From Proteobacteria bacterium SG_bin4 (GTDB lineage Bacteria > Pseudomonadota > Gammaproteobacteria > Burkholderiales > Nitrosomonadaceae): a DNA stretch of 64,000 nucleotides. Under the pieces are notes generated by a model. That model was not told where the DNA came from, searched no databases, and was given only the letters and a program-made list of their open reading frames with translations. Shown here piece by piece: positions 8,446 to 17,822 of this stretch. The stretch covers positions 16,102 to 80,101 of the forward strand of contig LWDH01000002.1 in assembly GCA_002083395.1 (NCBI GenBank). Direction: 5' to 3'. How positions within the stretch are numbered: the stretch's first letter is position 1; every line of letters starts with the position of its first letter. The translations under genes and the position numbers were made by a program.

Positions 8446-9558
8446 TTATAAACCACCCTGCAATCCCGGTATGCCGATGCGTTGAATCTGAATGGCATTG
8501 TTGCCTTCTTCATATGCCAGCAGCCTCCCTTCTTGGCGCCATAGCCGGAACGCCAGCGAATAGCTTAGCACCCGGATCGGATAATCGCGCGGTAAAGTTT
8601 GCAGATACGGTTGTATCGTAGTGAAGTCAGTCGCGCCATATTGTTGCATGATAAAACGCAGACCGCCGTTTGCCGGGCCGATGTTATACGCCAGTAACCC
8701 CAGAAACAGATCACCGTTCATCTCCGCCAGGTAATGTTTGAGCGTCGCCGCAGCGACAAAGGCATTGTGGCGAGAATCATCCAATAAAATTTTGTCCACG
8801 CCTAAGTATCGCCTTGCCTGATTGACCGCTGCTTCCGGTACACGAGTGATCTGGAACAAACCGCGTCCGCCATCGCTGCTGGTGCGCGGAATGAACGACG
8901 ATTCTGTGGCTGCGAGACCGTGCAGTAATTGGGCATCGATTCTAAATACCCGTGCTGCCTCTTCAATCGCTTGACGGTATTCCTGAGAGCGACTGAGCAT
9001 TTTTTGTAACTGCGCCGCATCCTGCCGCCGGTATGCGGCATACACTTGGTGCGCAATCGTGACGCGACCAGCTTCTTCCTTGCCGCCAAGCAGCGTGCGG
9101 AAATGACCGTATGCCACAGTGAATTGGTTATGTGAGACAAACCACATGAGCTGCAGTGCAAGCGCTACGGAAATAACTGGTATCCAATATTCCGAGTGTG
9201 ATCGCAACCATTGCCGCAACTTCCACCATCCGACCAGAAAAAAGCTGGCCATCAGTATGAATGCCAAGATTCCTGCAGTAAACGGTAACAAGTTGGCGAA
9301 AAAACTGGTGCCGGAAAACCGGTTAGCCGTATAGCCGAGCAGCAGAATAATGGCGCATGCCGCGATGGTGCTCAACGCAGTGATTTCGATACCGGTAAGC
9401 AGCATTTTTCGCTGAAATCCATCGAACAGATTGTTATTGGCGCGTTTACGGGTTCTTGATATCTTGCGGTCGCTGCGTATCACTGCGTTGCGCCGACGTT
9501 TCAACTTAGGTCTGGCCGGTTTTGACGGGGAGTTGTTGATGCGGGTGGAGTTGTTCAC
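8446..9558 (-). CDS. Membrane-anchored lytic transglycosylase (SLT domain)
   Basis: Predicted to cleave peptidoglycan glycan strands. The 370-residue protein has a strongly basic N-terminus (residues 12-48, Arg/Lys-rich), then three hydrophobic segments (about 53-75, 88-112 and 123-140). A C-terminal SLT domain follows, with catalytic Glu in LAATESSF, the GGRGLFQITRVPE motif and LLAYNIGPANGG. Most soluble lytic transglycosylases lack multiple membrane segments, so the topology is unusual. No operon partner is obvious; the lipoprotein gene to the right is about 190 bases away. Confidence 0.82.
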   Translation of the reverse strand: MNNSTRINNSPSKPARPKLKRRRNAVIRSDRKISRTRKRANNNLFDGFQRKMLLTGIEITALSTIAACAIILLLGYTANRFSGTSFFANLLPFTAGILAFILMASFFLVGWWKLRQWLRSHSEYWIPVISVALALQLMWFVSHNQFTVAYGHFRTLLGGKEEAGRVTIAHQVYAAYRRQDAAQLQKMLSRSQEYRQAIEEAARVFRIDAQLLHGLAATESSFIPRTSSDGGRGLFQITRVPEAAVNQARRYLGVDKILLDDSRHNAFVAAATLKHYLAEMNGDLFLGLLAYNIGPANGGLRFIMQQYGATDFTTIQPYLQTLPRDYPIRVLSYSLAFRLWRQEGRLLAYEEGNNAIQIQRIGIPGLQGGL

Positions 9559-9752
9559 GAGGATACGGATTAAAGAGAATGTATTTTTCTTTAATTATAG
9601 ACGTGATTTTGTATTGCACGACAGCAATACCGATTAACTTGATGCTATTGCAAGACGCAAGGTTTTAGCGAACACTTGAAATGCCTACGTATGTAATTTA
9701 CTGCGTTGAGTGATGCGCAAAAGCTTGCTCATCGCATGATCATTAGCATTCT

Positions 9753-10499
9753 TCAACGATTCAATTCTTGCCAATCGGAGCAACGCGGATCAGATCCTTC
9801 GGCAAGTCTCCGACCGGTTGCACCGGAAAGAATCGTGCGTAAATTAATCTCATTCGCCGCGCTCAAGTCGATTTGACGGTGAATGTCCTCACGGACTCTA
9901 TCTTGAAGCACCGTGTCGATGCGGTCAAAATTGGTGACATCGAACTGATTGTAATCTACCCGGGAGCGGAAAATGCATAATCCGGATCCGATGAGATTGG
10001 GCGCCCAAACGGCTCTGTAATTAAGCGAGAAACGCAATTCAACAGGGAAATCGATGCGGCCGGACGTGACGCATTGCGGCGGCGGGGGCGGAACAATGGT
10101 TGGATTCAATGGGGGTGGTTGCAATGCTACCGCATGGGCGTTGGCGTTGTAACGCGTATCGCGAGGAACACAAGCCGTGAGGGTGTTATCCTCTCCACCC
10201 GGAAAAATTGTAATACCCGAAGTGCCTGACAATTGCTGTTCTTTTAACTGATATCCCACACAAAATTGCCGGTCACCGATTGTGAGCAGATCGGGAGCTT
10301 TGTCCGGAATAGTTAGATTTAAGTTTAATCCCGAATTGATGCCTTGCGGATCGGGAGTGCATGCATTGGGAAAAGGAACAATGTTGTCCGGGGTTTGATT
10401 GGTCGTGCCGCAACCTGCCAACGTGCCCGCAACCAAGAAAATTGCCCAAGATTTCGAGTGAGTTGAATACTTTAAGTACCTGCTGTTTTTGAGGGCCAT
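9753..10499 (-). CDS. Lipoprotein of unknown function
   Basis: The start at 10499 is set by an AAGGAG site 7 bases upstream; a longer reading frame extends further but lacks a signal. The 248-residue product has a signal peptide with lipobox LAGC (Cys about residue 30), then a mature part rich in Pro, Asn and Thr. It includes a PPPLNPTIVPPPPP stretch and several cysteines in the pattern FPNACTPD, DRQFCVGYQ, LTACVPRD, PQCVTSG and GLCIFRS, suggesting disulfides. No family was recognised. The N-terminus has no Asp at +2 after the cysteine, so outer-membrane sorting is likely. Confidence 0.7.
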   Translation of the reverse strand: MALKNSRYLKYSTHSKSWAIFLVAGTLAGCGTTNQTPDNIVPFPNACTPDPQGINSGLNLNLTIPDKAPDLLTIGDRQFCVGYQLKEQQLSGTSGITIFPGGEDNTLTACVPRDTRYNANAHAVALQPPPLNPTIVPPPPPQCVTSGRIDFPVELRFSLNYRAVWAPNLIGSGLCIFRSRVDYNQFDVTNFDRIDTVLQDRVREDIHRQIDLSAANEINLRTILSGATGRRLAEGSDPRCSDWQELNR

Positions 10500-10617
10500 G
10501 GTTTTCTCCTTATCCTGCAAAGTTGCTTTGCGGTGAATGCCGGAACTTATTACATCAGAATCGATTTTACACTGATATCTTGATAGGTACGCACAAAATG
10601 ATCCGTTCGATTCCCGG

Positions 10618-11514
10618 CTATGGTAATAACTGCTCCCGCTGCAACAAAAAAACAAATTCATCACCGCCGCTGGTTTCCAGCCAGGTAAACGGTAATTGCG
10701 GATATGCTTGTTCCAAGGCATCGCGGTTGTGGCCGATTTCGACGATGAGGATACCGTTTTCGGTTAAATGCCGGGCGGCATGCCGCAGGATTTGCCGGGT
10801 GGCGTCGAGGCCGTCTTCACCGCTCGCGAGGGCGCTGTCAGGTTCATGACGGTATTCCTGCGGCAGTTGCGCCATCGATGCGGCGTTGACGTACGGCGGG
10901 TTGCTGATGATCAGATCGTAGCATTTTCCTTGCAGCGCTGAGAATAAGTCGGATTCGATCAGCTCGATTCGGTGTTCCAACCCGTAATCCTCCACGTTTT
11001 TATGCGCGACGACGAGTGCATTTCCGGAAAGATCAGCGGCGTCGATCTGCGCATTTGCAAAAGCATGCGCCATCAGAATGGCAAGACATCCGGAACCGGT
11101 GCAGAGATCGAGTGCCGCTGTGATGTGATCGGGGTCGGCGATCCACGGCGACAACTGTGTTTGCAGCAATTCGGCAATGAACGAACGCGGGATGATGACG
11201 CGTTCGTCGACATAAAAATTGAATTCTCCGAGCCAGGCTTCATGTGTCAGATAGGCCGCAGGGATGCGTTCATGAACGCGGCGCTCGAGGATGTCGAGAA
11301 CATATTTACATTCGGTTGCGGTGATGCGGGCATCGAGAAACGGCTCGAGTTGCTCGATTGGCAAATAAAGTGTTTTCAGAATAAGATATGCAGCTTCATC
11401 GTAGGCGCTGGCGGAGCCGTGACCGAAATGCAATCCGGCTTTGTTAAACTGGCTGACGGCAAAACGTAACAGGTCGCGGACGGTATGAAGTTGTGTGTGC
11501 GCTTCGGAAAACAT
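10618..11514 (-). CDS. prmB: 50S ribosomal protein L3 glutamine methyltransferase PrmB
   Basis: N5-glutamine methyltransferase of the HemK/PrmC family. It has an N-terminal helical domain (1-90), the SAM-binding LDLCTGSGCLAILMA (about residues 133-147) and the catalytic motif ISNPPYVNA. The N-terminal features HFGHGSASAYDEAAYL and the length of 298 residues distinguish PrmB from PrmC. It would modify ribosomal protein L3. The gene stands alone, read leftward, and ends before the lipoprotein gene. Its upstream region carries a CGGCGG/CCGCCG hairpin (11563-11577) next to the IS200-like element. Confidence 0.93.
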   Translation of the reverse strand: MFSEAHTQLHTVRDLLRFAVSQFNKAGLHFGHGSASAYDEAAYLILKTLYLPIEQLEPFLDARITATECKYVLDILERRVHERIPAAYLTHEAWLGEFNFYVDERVIIPRSFIAELLQTQLSPWIADPDHITAALDLCTGSGCLAILMAHAFANAQIDAADLSGNALVVAHKNVEDYGLEHRIELIESDLFSALQGKCYDLIISNPPYVNAASMAQLPQEYRHEPDSALASGEDGLDATRQILRHAARHLTENGILIVEIGHNRDALEQAYPQLPFTWLETSGGDEFVFLLQREQLLP

Positions 11515-11635
11515 GGTGTCATTAATCGGCAGGTTTAATCTACGTTGATAAGCAACAAGAGCCGGCGGTGCCCGCCGCTACGTGCTGCAATGTAGCATAA
11601 ATAATCATTCCTTTACCTAATTAATACAAGGTAAA

Positions 11636-12226
11636 CCCCCGGCTCTGCCGGGGGACTCCCAAAGGTTTGACCGTTACGGCAGTCGTCGTAACGTTCTCGT
11701 CCCAACCACGAGACGAGGAGTCAAAGATGAAGGAGTACCAAAGTTTGAGCCATACGCGCTGGGATTGTAAATATCATGTGGTATTTATACCGAAGCGACG
11801 GAAGAAGCTGATATTTGGCAAGCTCAGGAAGCATTTAGGGGAAGTATTGCGTGACTTGGCAAATCAGAAGGAAAGCACAATTGTAGAAGGACATTGGATG
11901 CTGGATCACATTCACATGTGCATTAGTATTCCACCGAAGCACTCAGTGTCGCATGTTGTAGGTTTTATCAAAGGTAAAAGTGCAATAGCCATAGCGCGCC
12001 AATTGGGTAAGGGTAGGAATTTCACGGGAGAGAGTTTTTGGGCTCGCGGGTATTTTGTATCAACGGTAGGTCTGGATGAAGAAATGGTCAGAGCGTATAT
12101 TCGAGATCAGGAAAAGGAAGATGAGCGTTATGACCAGCTGAAACTGGGTATGTAGGTGCCGCTTTAGCGGCTCACAGACAGCCCCTTTGAGGGGCCCCAA
12201 TGATAAGCCTCCGGCTCTGCCGGAGG
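11636..12226 (+). mobile_element. IS200/IS605-family element
   Basis: A single TnpA gene is framed by two similar hairpins sharing the core CCGGCTCTGCCGG: CCCCCGGCTCTGCCGGGGG at 11636-11654 and CCTCCGGCTCTGCCGGAGG at 12208-12226. Two further small hairpins (GCCGC/GCGGC at 12157-12170, GCCCC/GGGGC at 12181-12195) follow the gene. Such subterminal hairpins, absence of inverted terminal repeats, and a lone Y1 transposase are the marks of IS200 elements, which move as single strands. Exact cleavage sites outside the hairpins are not determined; the limits given are those of the hairpins. Confidence 0.82.
11727..12155 (+). CDS. tnpA: IS200-family transposase TnpA
   Basis: Y1 HUH-type single-strand transposase of 142 residues, complete. 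The HUH pair is seen in MLDHIHMCISIPP (His-Ile-His, about residues 58-60). The catalytic Tyr is near the C-terminus in the helix EEMVRAYIRDQEKEDERYDQ. The protein is of the common IS200 type beginning MKEYQSLSHTRWDCKYH. The start at 11727 has a GAGGAG site just upstream. No TnpB accessory gene is present. The reading frame is intact, so the element may still be active. Confidence 0.93.
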   Translation: MKEYQSLSHTRWDCKYHVVFIPKRRKKLIFGKLRKHLGEVLRDLANQKESTIVEGHWMLDHIHMCISIPPKHSVSHVVGFIKGKSAIAIARQLGKGRNFTGESFWARGYFVSTVGLDEEMVRAYIRDQEKEDERYDQLKLGM

Positions 12227-12262
12227 TAATTTAACTTTGTCATTCCGAATGTAAGATAATTG

Positions 12263-12745
12263 ATGGCGGATCCGGATATTCAGTTTATGCAAGCGGCCTT
12301 GGCGCTTGCGCAACAAGCGCAGGGGTGCGGCGAAGTGCCGGTGGGTGCAGTCGTGGTGCAACGCGGCATCATTGTCGGGCGTGGCCACAACCGTCCGATT
12401 TCCGCCGCCGATCCGACAGCACACGCCGAAATCATGGCGCTGCGTGACGCCGGCAAGCATTTGTGCAACTACCGTTTGCTCGATTGTACCTTGTATGTCA
12501 CTTTGGAGCCGTGCACGATGTGCATCGGTGCGATTTTTCATGCGCGCATTCAACGTCTGGTTTTTGCCGCGGCCGATCCCAAAACCGGGGCCTGCGGCAG
12601 CGTTATCGATCTGCCGGTGGAAAGCCGCCTGAATCATCATTTGCAAGTGACCGCCGGCGTGCTTGCGCCGGAGGCCAGCGAATTGCTTAAACAATTTTTT
12701 GTGCAACGGCGCAAATCAGCAGAGCCATGCGATCATGAACATTAA
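12263..12745 (+). CDS. tadA: tRNA-specific adenosine deaminase TadA
   Basis: Deaminates adenosine 34 to inosine in the wobble position of arginine tRNA. The 160-residue product has the deaminase zinc motif: His-Ala-Glu in TAHAEIMAL (about residues 56-58) and the cysteine pair in LEPCTMCIGAI. GEVPVGAVVV lies near the N-terminus and the tail ends in FFVQRRKSAEP. The ATG at 12263 is chosen over a TTG one codon upstream. The stop overlaps the next gene by 11 bases, indicating translational coupling with the L,D-transpeptidase gene. Confidence 0.95.
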   Translation: MADPDIQFMQAALALAQQAQGCGEVPVGAVVVQRGIIVGRGHNRPISAADPTAHAEIMALRDAGKHLCNYRLLDCTLYVTLEPCTMCIGAIFHARIQRLVFAAADPKTGACGSVIDLPVESRLNHHLQVTAGVLAPEASELLKQFFVQRRKSAEPCDHEH

Positions 12746-13214
12746 CATCCACATTGCTGCTCAAGAACTCGAATTATTCGATGGGCAAGGGCGGATTCTC
12801 CGGCGATATCGCATTTCATCGGCGAAGAATGGCACCGGTCAGGAAAATGGCAGTTTTTGTACGCCGCTTGGTAAGCATATCATTCGCGCCAAGATTGGCG
12901 CCGGTCAGCCGACTAACACCGTTTTTGTGCGGCGCCGCCCGACCGGTGAAATATATTCACCGCAATTGGCGAAGCAGTTTCCCAAGCGTGACTGGATTCT
13001 GACCCGCATCCTCTGGTTGTCCGGTTGCGAGCCTGGATTCAACCGTTTGGGCTCGGTCGATACCATGCGCCGCTATATCTATATCCACGGCACACCGGAC
13101 AGTGTGGAAATGGGCACACCTGGATCGATCGGCTGTATCCGCATGCGTAATAGCGATTTACTGGAATTGTTTGATTTCGTCGATGCTGGCACGCCGGTTG
13201 ACATAATTGCATAG
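12735..13214 (+). CDS. L,D-transpeptidase family protein (YkuD domain)
   Basis: A 159-residue single-domain YkuD protein. The catalytic motif is seen as His in YIHGTPD (about residue 116) and SIGCIRM with the nucleophile Cys near residue 134. Such enzymes form 3-3 peptidoglycan crosslinks or attach proteins to the wall. There is no clear signal peptide (start MNINIHIAAQELELF), so export is uncertain and the protein may act on cytosolic or recycled muropeptides. It overlaps tadA by 11 bases. The same domain without a signal sequence is common next to tadA and lysM genes in betaproteobacteria, as far as the family is known. Confidence 0.85.
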   Translation: MNINIHIAAQELELFDGQGRILRRYRISSAKNGTGQENGSFCTPLGKHIIRAKIGAGQPTNTVFVRRRPTGEIYSPQLAKQFPKRDWILTRILWLSGCEPGFNRLGSVDTMRRYIYIHGTPDSVEMGTPGSIGCIRMRNSDLLELFDFVDAGTPVDIIA

Positions 13215-13272
13215 ATAATTGCACGAATTTCCCTTAAAATTCAAGTTCGTCTGTCAGGTACCGGAGAAAGAC

Positions 13273-14928
13273 ATGAAACTTCTCAAGTTAAGGAAATTTT
13301 TCATCAGATGGTTATGGCTGCTCTCCGGTTTGCTTGTTGGTCCCAATCTTGCAGTTGCCGAAGAATGGATTTATACCGTTCGTCCCGGCGATAACTTGTG
13401 GAATCTCACCGAACGGCATCTGAGCAGCATGCGCTACGTTTATCAATTGCAGCAGCTCAATAAAATTCTCAACCCCTACGCGATCCCGCCAGGAACCAAA
13501 ATTAGAATACCGGTGGCTTGGTCAAAGCAGATATCCGAAGGTGTCAGTGCCCGCGTGATCAATGTACAAGGGACGGCGCTGTTGAAGCGATTTGATTCAG
13601 AAAATAATATACCCATCGAATTGGGGATGCAGCTTTTTGCCGGCGATGAAGTCCGCAGCGAAAACGACGGTTTTGTAACCATCGAATTTACCGATCAATC
13701 GATTCTGCGCTTACAGGACGGCAGTTTGATTCGCATTAACGCGATGAAAATCTTCGGCGATTTCGGCTTGGTTGATACTTTGATTGATTTGCAACAAGGT
13801 CGAACGGAAAATGCCGTGCCGAAAAAATCCGAGACCGGTACGCGGTTTCGCATTAAAACACCTTCTGCGGTGAGTTCCGTCCGCGGTACGGATTTTCGTG
13901 TCGGCATAACCGGCGCAAGCGAAAGCACCAGCAGCGAAGTTTTAAGCGGATTGGTGCAAGTGAGTGCTGAGACAAAAGAAATCGGTGTTCCTGCCGGTTA
14001 TGGGACTGTCACCGTACAGGGATTGCCACCGGGTGCGCCGGTCAAGCTACTGCCGCCGCCCGATCTAAGCAGCACGCCGTCGTTGTATGAGCAATTACCG
14101 CTGGTCATTACATTAACTCCGCTGGTTGGTGCGGTGGCTTACCGCGCGCAGATCGCCAGCGATCAAAAATTTGAGAATTTAAGAACCGAATTCACCACCG
14201 GTAAATTGCCGTTCCGCGATGGCGATATTCCCGACGGTGATTACTGGCTGCGCGTTCGTGGCATTGATGCGAACGGCATTGAAGGTTATGACGCAGTGAT
14301 GGCTTTCACATTGAACGCGCGACCGGAGCCGCCTTTCATTCTGGCACCGCTGCCGGATGGCGTGGCAGATCCGGTAATCCGGGAATTCCAATGGGCCGTG
14401 CAACCGGAAGCCTCGCACTATATTGTGATGGTGAGCAGGGATGCCGGTTTCTCGGATCTGATCGTGCAAGATACACAAGTCAGAACCAACAAATTCCATC
14501 TGGCTGATCCATTGGAACCGGGTCATTATTTCTGGCGGGTCGCATCGGTTTCCGCGATCGAGGGTATGGGTCCGTTTACCGATGCCATCCCTTTCAGAAT
14601 GCCTTATCCCGGTCCAGCGATGGAAGAAACCAAGTTCGATAAGTCGCAAATGACATTCGGATGGCGTGCTGGCGGCGAAGGTCAACGCTTTCATTTTCAA
14701 CTGGCGCGTGACGCGGAATTTCAGCAAATCCTTCATGACGAACAAACCTCCGCCACCCGTCTGACCGTGCAGCGGCCCGACGGCGGCACCTATTATCTTC
14801 GTACCAAAACCATTGAATCCGATGGCTTTGAAGGGCCTTGGGGGCCGCCGCAAGCCATCGAAATACCTTACGCCAATCCCTATTGGATGATATTGCCGTT
14901 CGCGCCGCTCGTTGATCTCTTATTATGA
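13273..14928 (+). CDS. LysM and FecR domain protein with C-terminal fibronectin-like repeats
   Basis: A 551-residue exported protein. It has a signal peptide to about residue 30 (ending AVAEE) and a LysM domain (YTVRPGDNLWNLTERHL, about 35-85) for binding peptidoglycan. A FecR-type domain follows (about 95-225, with GTRFRIKTPSAVSSVRGTDF), then several fibronectin-III-like beta repeats (about 290-540) with recurrent YWLRVRGID-type strands. Start chosen at ATG 13273 because a GGAG site and the signal peptide begin there. Its stop overlaps the start of the CHASE2 receptor gene by 4 bases, suggesting that this periplasmic protein works with, or presents a signal to, that receptor. Function otherwise unknown. 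Confidence 0.85.
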   Translation: MKLLKLRKFFIRWLWLLSGLLVGPNLAVAEEWIYTVRPGDNLWNLTERHLSSMRYVYQLQQLNKILNPYAIPPGTKIRIPVAWSKQISEGVSARVINVQGTALLKRFDSENNIPIELGMQLFAGDEVRSENDGFVTIEFTDQSILRLQDGSLIRINAMKIFGDFGLVDTLIDLQQGRTENAVPKKSETGTRFRIKTPSAVSSVRGTDFRVGITGASESTSSEVLSGLVQVSAETKEIGVPAGYGTVTVQGLPPGAPVKLLPPPDLSSTPSLYEQLPLVITLTPLVGAVAYRAQIASDQKFENLRTEFTTGKLPFRDGDIPDGDYWLRVRGIDANGIEGYDAVMAFTLNARPEPPFILAPLPDGVADPVIREFQWAVQPEASHYIVMVSRDAGFSDLIVQDTQVRTNKFHLADPLEPGHYFWRVASVSAIEGMGPFTDAIPFRMPYPGPAMEETKFDKSQMTFGWRAGGEGQRFHFQLARDAEFQQILHDEQTSATRLTVQRPDGGTYYLRTKTIESDGFEGPWGPPQAIEIPYANPYWMILPFAPLVDLLL

Positions 14929-17804
14929 CCGGGCGGTTACACAGGATTTATCGCAGCGCTTTTCTGCTGCGCGCATTTTTGTTGCTCTCCGGGATCGTTG
15001 TGCTGTCTTATTTCGATGTGCTGGAACGGATCGATGCGGTTTTTTATGATCGGCTTACGGCTGTTCAGCATGACGTGCCTGATGATCGTATTGTCATCGT
15101 GGCCATTGATGAAGGCAGTTTGCAAGCTTTAGGCCGCTGGCCCTGGTCACGCAGCGTGCACGCTGAAATCGTTCAACGGCTCCATCGCGCCGGAAGCCAA
15201 GTGATAGTCCTTGATTTATTGTTTGCGGAACCGCAGGAAAATGATCGCTATGCGGATGAGCTTCTTGCATCCGCAATGGCCCGGCATGGCAAGGTTATTT
15301 TGCCGGTAGCTCCGGGTGAAAGCGGTTTAGAACAAATTTTCCTGGTTGAACCGCTGAACATTTTCCAGCGATACGCGATTCTAGGGCATACCGATATTGA
15401 GTTGGATAGCGACGGTATTGCCCGCCGTATTTATCTGAAAGCAGGAATCGATCAACCGGTCTGGCCGGCTCTGGGGCTGGCGGTCGCGGATTCTGCAAAA
15501 AACCGGGCGGAAACCGTTGATCACCAACCTTTAGCCGATCATGACAATCCTACCGTCGGGTACTGGGCCCGGACGCAGGAGGTGTTGATACCTTATGCCG
15601 GTTCATCCGGCAGCTTTCAGCAATTTTCGTATGTGCAGGTTTTGTCTGATGATCAGGTGCTGGCCAGATTAAGCGATAAAATCGTGCTGATTGGCATGAC
15701 GGCCACGGGTATGGGGGCAAGACTTGCGACGCCGGTTTCCCCGATTAAACGGCAACCCATGAGCGGCATCGAATGGCATGCCAATGTCGTCAATATGTTG
15801 TTGCATGACCGTGCGATCACGCCGCTACCCAGTTTTATCGCGAGCATCGCTTCAGCCGCATGGGTGTTGATGATCCTGCTCGTGGCCGTTGTTTATTGGC
15901 GCAACATTTCCATACACGCGTTATTAGCAGTGTTGATGTTCGGATTAATGCTGACCTGGTTGCTATTGAGTCATGGACGCATTTGGTTTCCTCCAGCAGC
16001 AGCCATGCTCGGCACCATTGCAATTTATCCATTGTTGAATTGGAAACGAATCAACGAGTTCATGCATTCGCTGTTTCAAACCAAAGCTCAATCCAGTGCG
16101 GCATTGGAGTCGGTTGGAGATGGTGTCATTACTACCGATGCCAATGATCATATTATTTATATGAATAAAGGAGCGGAAAGAATCCTCGGGTTGCCATTAA
16201 ATATGGTTCAAGGTGTTTTACTGACCAAACTGATCAGGCTGAGTCAAATGCGCGATAGCGGTTCAGCCGAATCGGATGGTTTTGAATTGACCCTTTCCGC
16301 TTCGAGTGATGCAGCAATGCAGTGTTATATCAATACGGCTGATAGCGAGAAGCGTGCGGTGCGCATTACCCGGCATGCGCTGCGCGATGAGCAGAATACT
16401 CTGATCGGTTATGTGGTGGCATTGGCGGATATTACCGATACCGTAGAGCTGACCCGGCAGGTCGCTTATCAGGCAAGTTACGACAGTTTGACCAAATTGC
16501 CCAACCGGGCCTTATTGATGGCGCGATTCGAAGAAATAACGGCGACCCCGACTCCGCAAACGATAGCCGTTTTTTTTGTGGCGCTCGACAGTTTTAAGAA
16601 GATTAACGATGCTTTAGGTCATCGCGCCGGTGACGAATTATTGAAAATGGTTTCACAGCGGCTTGTCGAAACCGCAGGACCGGATTCTATCGTCGCGCGC
16701 TGGGGGGGTGATGAATTTGTTCTATTGTTCAAAACATTAAATAAAGAAGAAGACACGCTCCAGTTGGCGCAGAAAATTCTGACTGCAATCCGGCATCAAT
16801 TTCATTTGCTCGATCAGGATATATTCGTGACTGTGAGCATCGGCATCAGCCTTTACCCTGACAATGGCATCAATTGCGAGGAAGTTCTGGAGCGTGCCAG
16901 TACAGCGATTCACCGCGTAAAAAATGAGGGGGGCGACAATTTCGGATTTTATTCAAGCGAATCTTCGGTGGCATGGACGCGGGACCGGTTGGAACTGGAG
17001 AAGGAGTTGCGGCTGGCGTTAAATCACGATCGGTTGCTGGTACTCTATCAACCGATTGTCGATGTGTATCAGCGGCGCATTGTGCGTTTGGAAGCGCTGG
17101 TGCGATGGCCGCACCGGAGCCGGGGAGAATTGTCCCCGAGCGAGTTTGTTCCTTTGGCAGAAAGTGTCGGATTGATGGGGCAATTGGGGGAGAAAGTATT
17201 GCGCACGGCGTGCCGGGACGCCTGGCAATTATTTTCCGATGGGCGCACCGTTCATGTCTCTGTCAATGTGCATCCGCATCAATTGCTCCACGGTAATTTT
17301 GTGCATACCTTGTCACAGGTGTTGCTGGAAACGAAATTGCCGCCTGCTTCGCTGATTCTCGAAGTGACCGAAACCGCCGTCGTCTGTGATTTGGGACGGG
17401 CATCTGAAATTTTAGCGCGGATCCGGGCGCTGGGTGTTTTGATCGCACTTGATGATTTTGGCACTGGATATTCCTCATTGACGCTGCTGCGGGAATTGCC
17501 GATCGATATTCTAAAAATCGATAAATCGTTTATCCGTGCCTTGGATCAGAATCTCAATGACTTAACGATTGTACAAGCGATCATCGGTCTGGGAGGCAAT
17601 CTGGGATTGGCGATAATCGCTGAGGGCGTCGAATCGGAAAGGCAGGTGCGGATATTACTGGACAATCGCTGTCATTTGCAGCAAGGTTATTATTTCAGCC
17701 GCCCGATACCGTTTGACGCGGTGGTACAATTACTGGGCGAAGCGGATCAATCCAATCCGGTTTCGATTGAGCGATTATGCGGCTTATTAGAGGTAAAGCA
17801 GTAA
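14925..17804 (+). CDS. CHASE2-PAS-GGDEF-EAL cyclic-di-GMP signalling protein
   Basis: A 959-residue inner-membrane receptor for c-di-GMP turnover. Order: N-terminal helix (about 12-32), periplasmic CHASE2 domain (about 33-300), three membrane helices (about 305-370), and a PAS domain (about 385-505). Then a GGDEF domain (about 515-680, RWGGDEFVLLF intact) and an EAL domain (about 700-945, with RLEALVRWPH and DDFGTGYSSL). Both catalytic motifs look complete, so it may both make and degrade c-di-GMP. It overlaps the FecR-LysM gene by 4 bases (ATGA), so periplasmic cell-wall sensing may feed directly into this output. No terminator is obvious before convergent ppk1. Confidence 0.92.
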   Translation: MTGRLHRIYRSAFLLRAFLLLSGIVVLSYFDVLERIDAVFYDRLTAVQHDVPDDRIVIVAIDEGSLQALGRWPWSRSVHAEIVQRLHRAGSQVIVLDLLFAEPQENDRYADELLASAMARHGKVILPVAPGESGLEQIFLVEPLNIFQRYAILGHTDIELDSDGIARRIYLKAGIDQPVWPALGLAVADSAKNRAETVDHQPLADHDNPTVGYWARTQEVLIPYAGSSGSFQQFSYVQVLSDDQVLARLSDKIVLIGMTATGMGARLATPVSPIKRQPMSGIEWHANVVNMLLHDRAITPLPSFIASIASAAWVLMILLVAVVYWRNISIHALLAVLMFGLMLTWLLLSHGRIWFPPAAAMLGTIAIYPLLNWKRINEFMHSLFQTKAQSSAALESVGDGVITTDANDHIIYMNKGAERILGLPLNMVQGVLLTKLIRLSQMRDSGSAESDGFELTLSASSDAAMQCYINTADSEKRAVRITRHALRDEQNTLIGYVVALADITDTVELTRQVAYQASYDSLTKLPNRALLMARFEEITATPTPQTIAVFFVALDSFKKINDALGHRAGDELLKMVSQRLVETAGPDSIVARWGGDEFVLLFKTLNKEEDTLQLAQKILTAIRHQFHLLDQDIFVTVSIGISLYPDNGINCEEVLERASTAIHRVKNEGGDNFGFYSSESSVAWTRDRLELEKELRLALNHDRLLVLYQPIVDVYQRRIVRLEALVRWPHRSRGELSPSEFVPLAESVGLMGQLGEKVLRTACRDAWQLFSDGRTVHVSVNVHPHQLLHGNFVHTLSQVLLETKLPPASLILEVTETAVVCDLGRASEILARIRALGVLIALDDFGTGYSSLTLLRELPIDILKIDKSFIRALDQNLNDLTIVQAIIGLGGNLGLAIIAEGVESERQVRILLDNRCHLQQGYYFSRPIPFDAVVQLLGEADQSNPVSIERLCGLLEVKQ

Positions 17805-17822
17805 CTTCAATTCATTGATCTG

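Noticed and set aside
14179..14853. 224-codon minus-strand frame within the LysM-FecR gene
   Set aside because: Shadow of the plus-strand gene, whose domains and signal peptide are clear.
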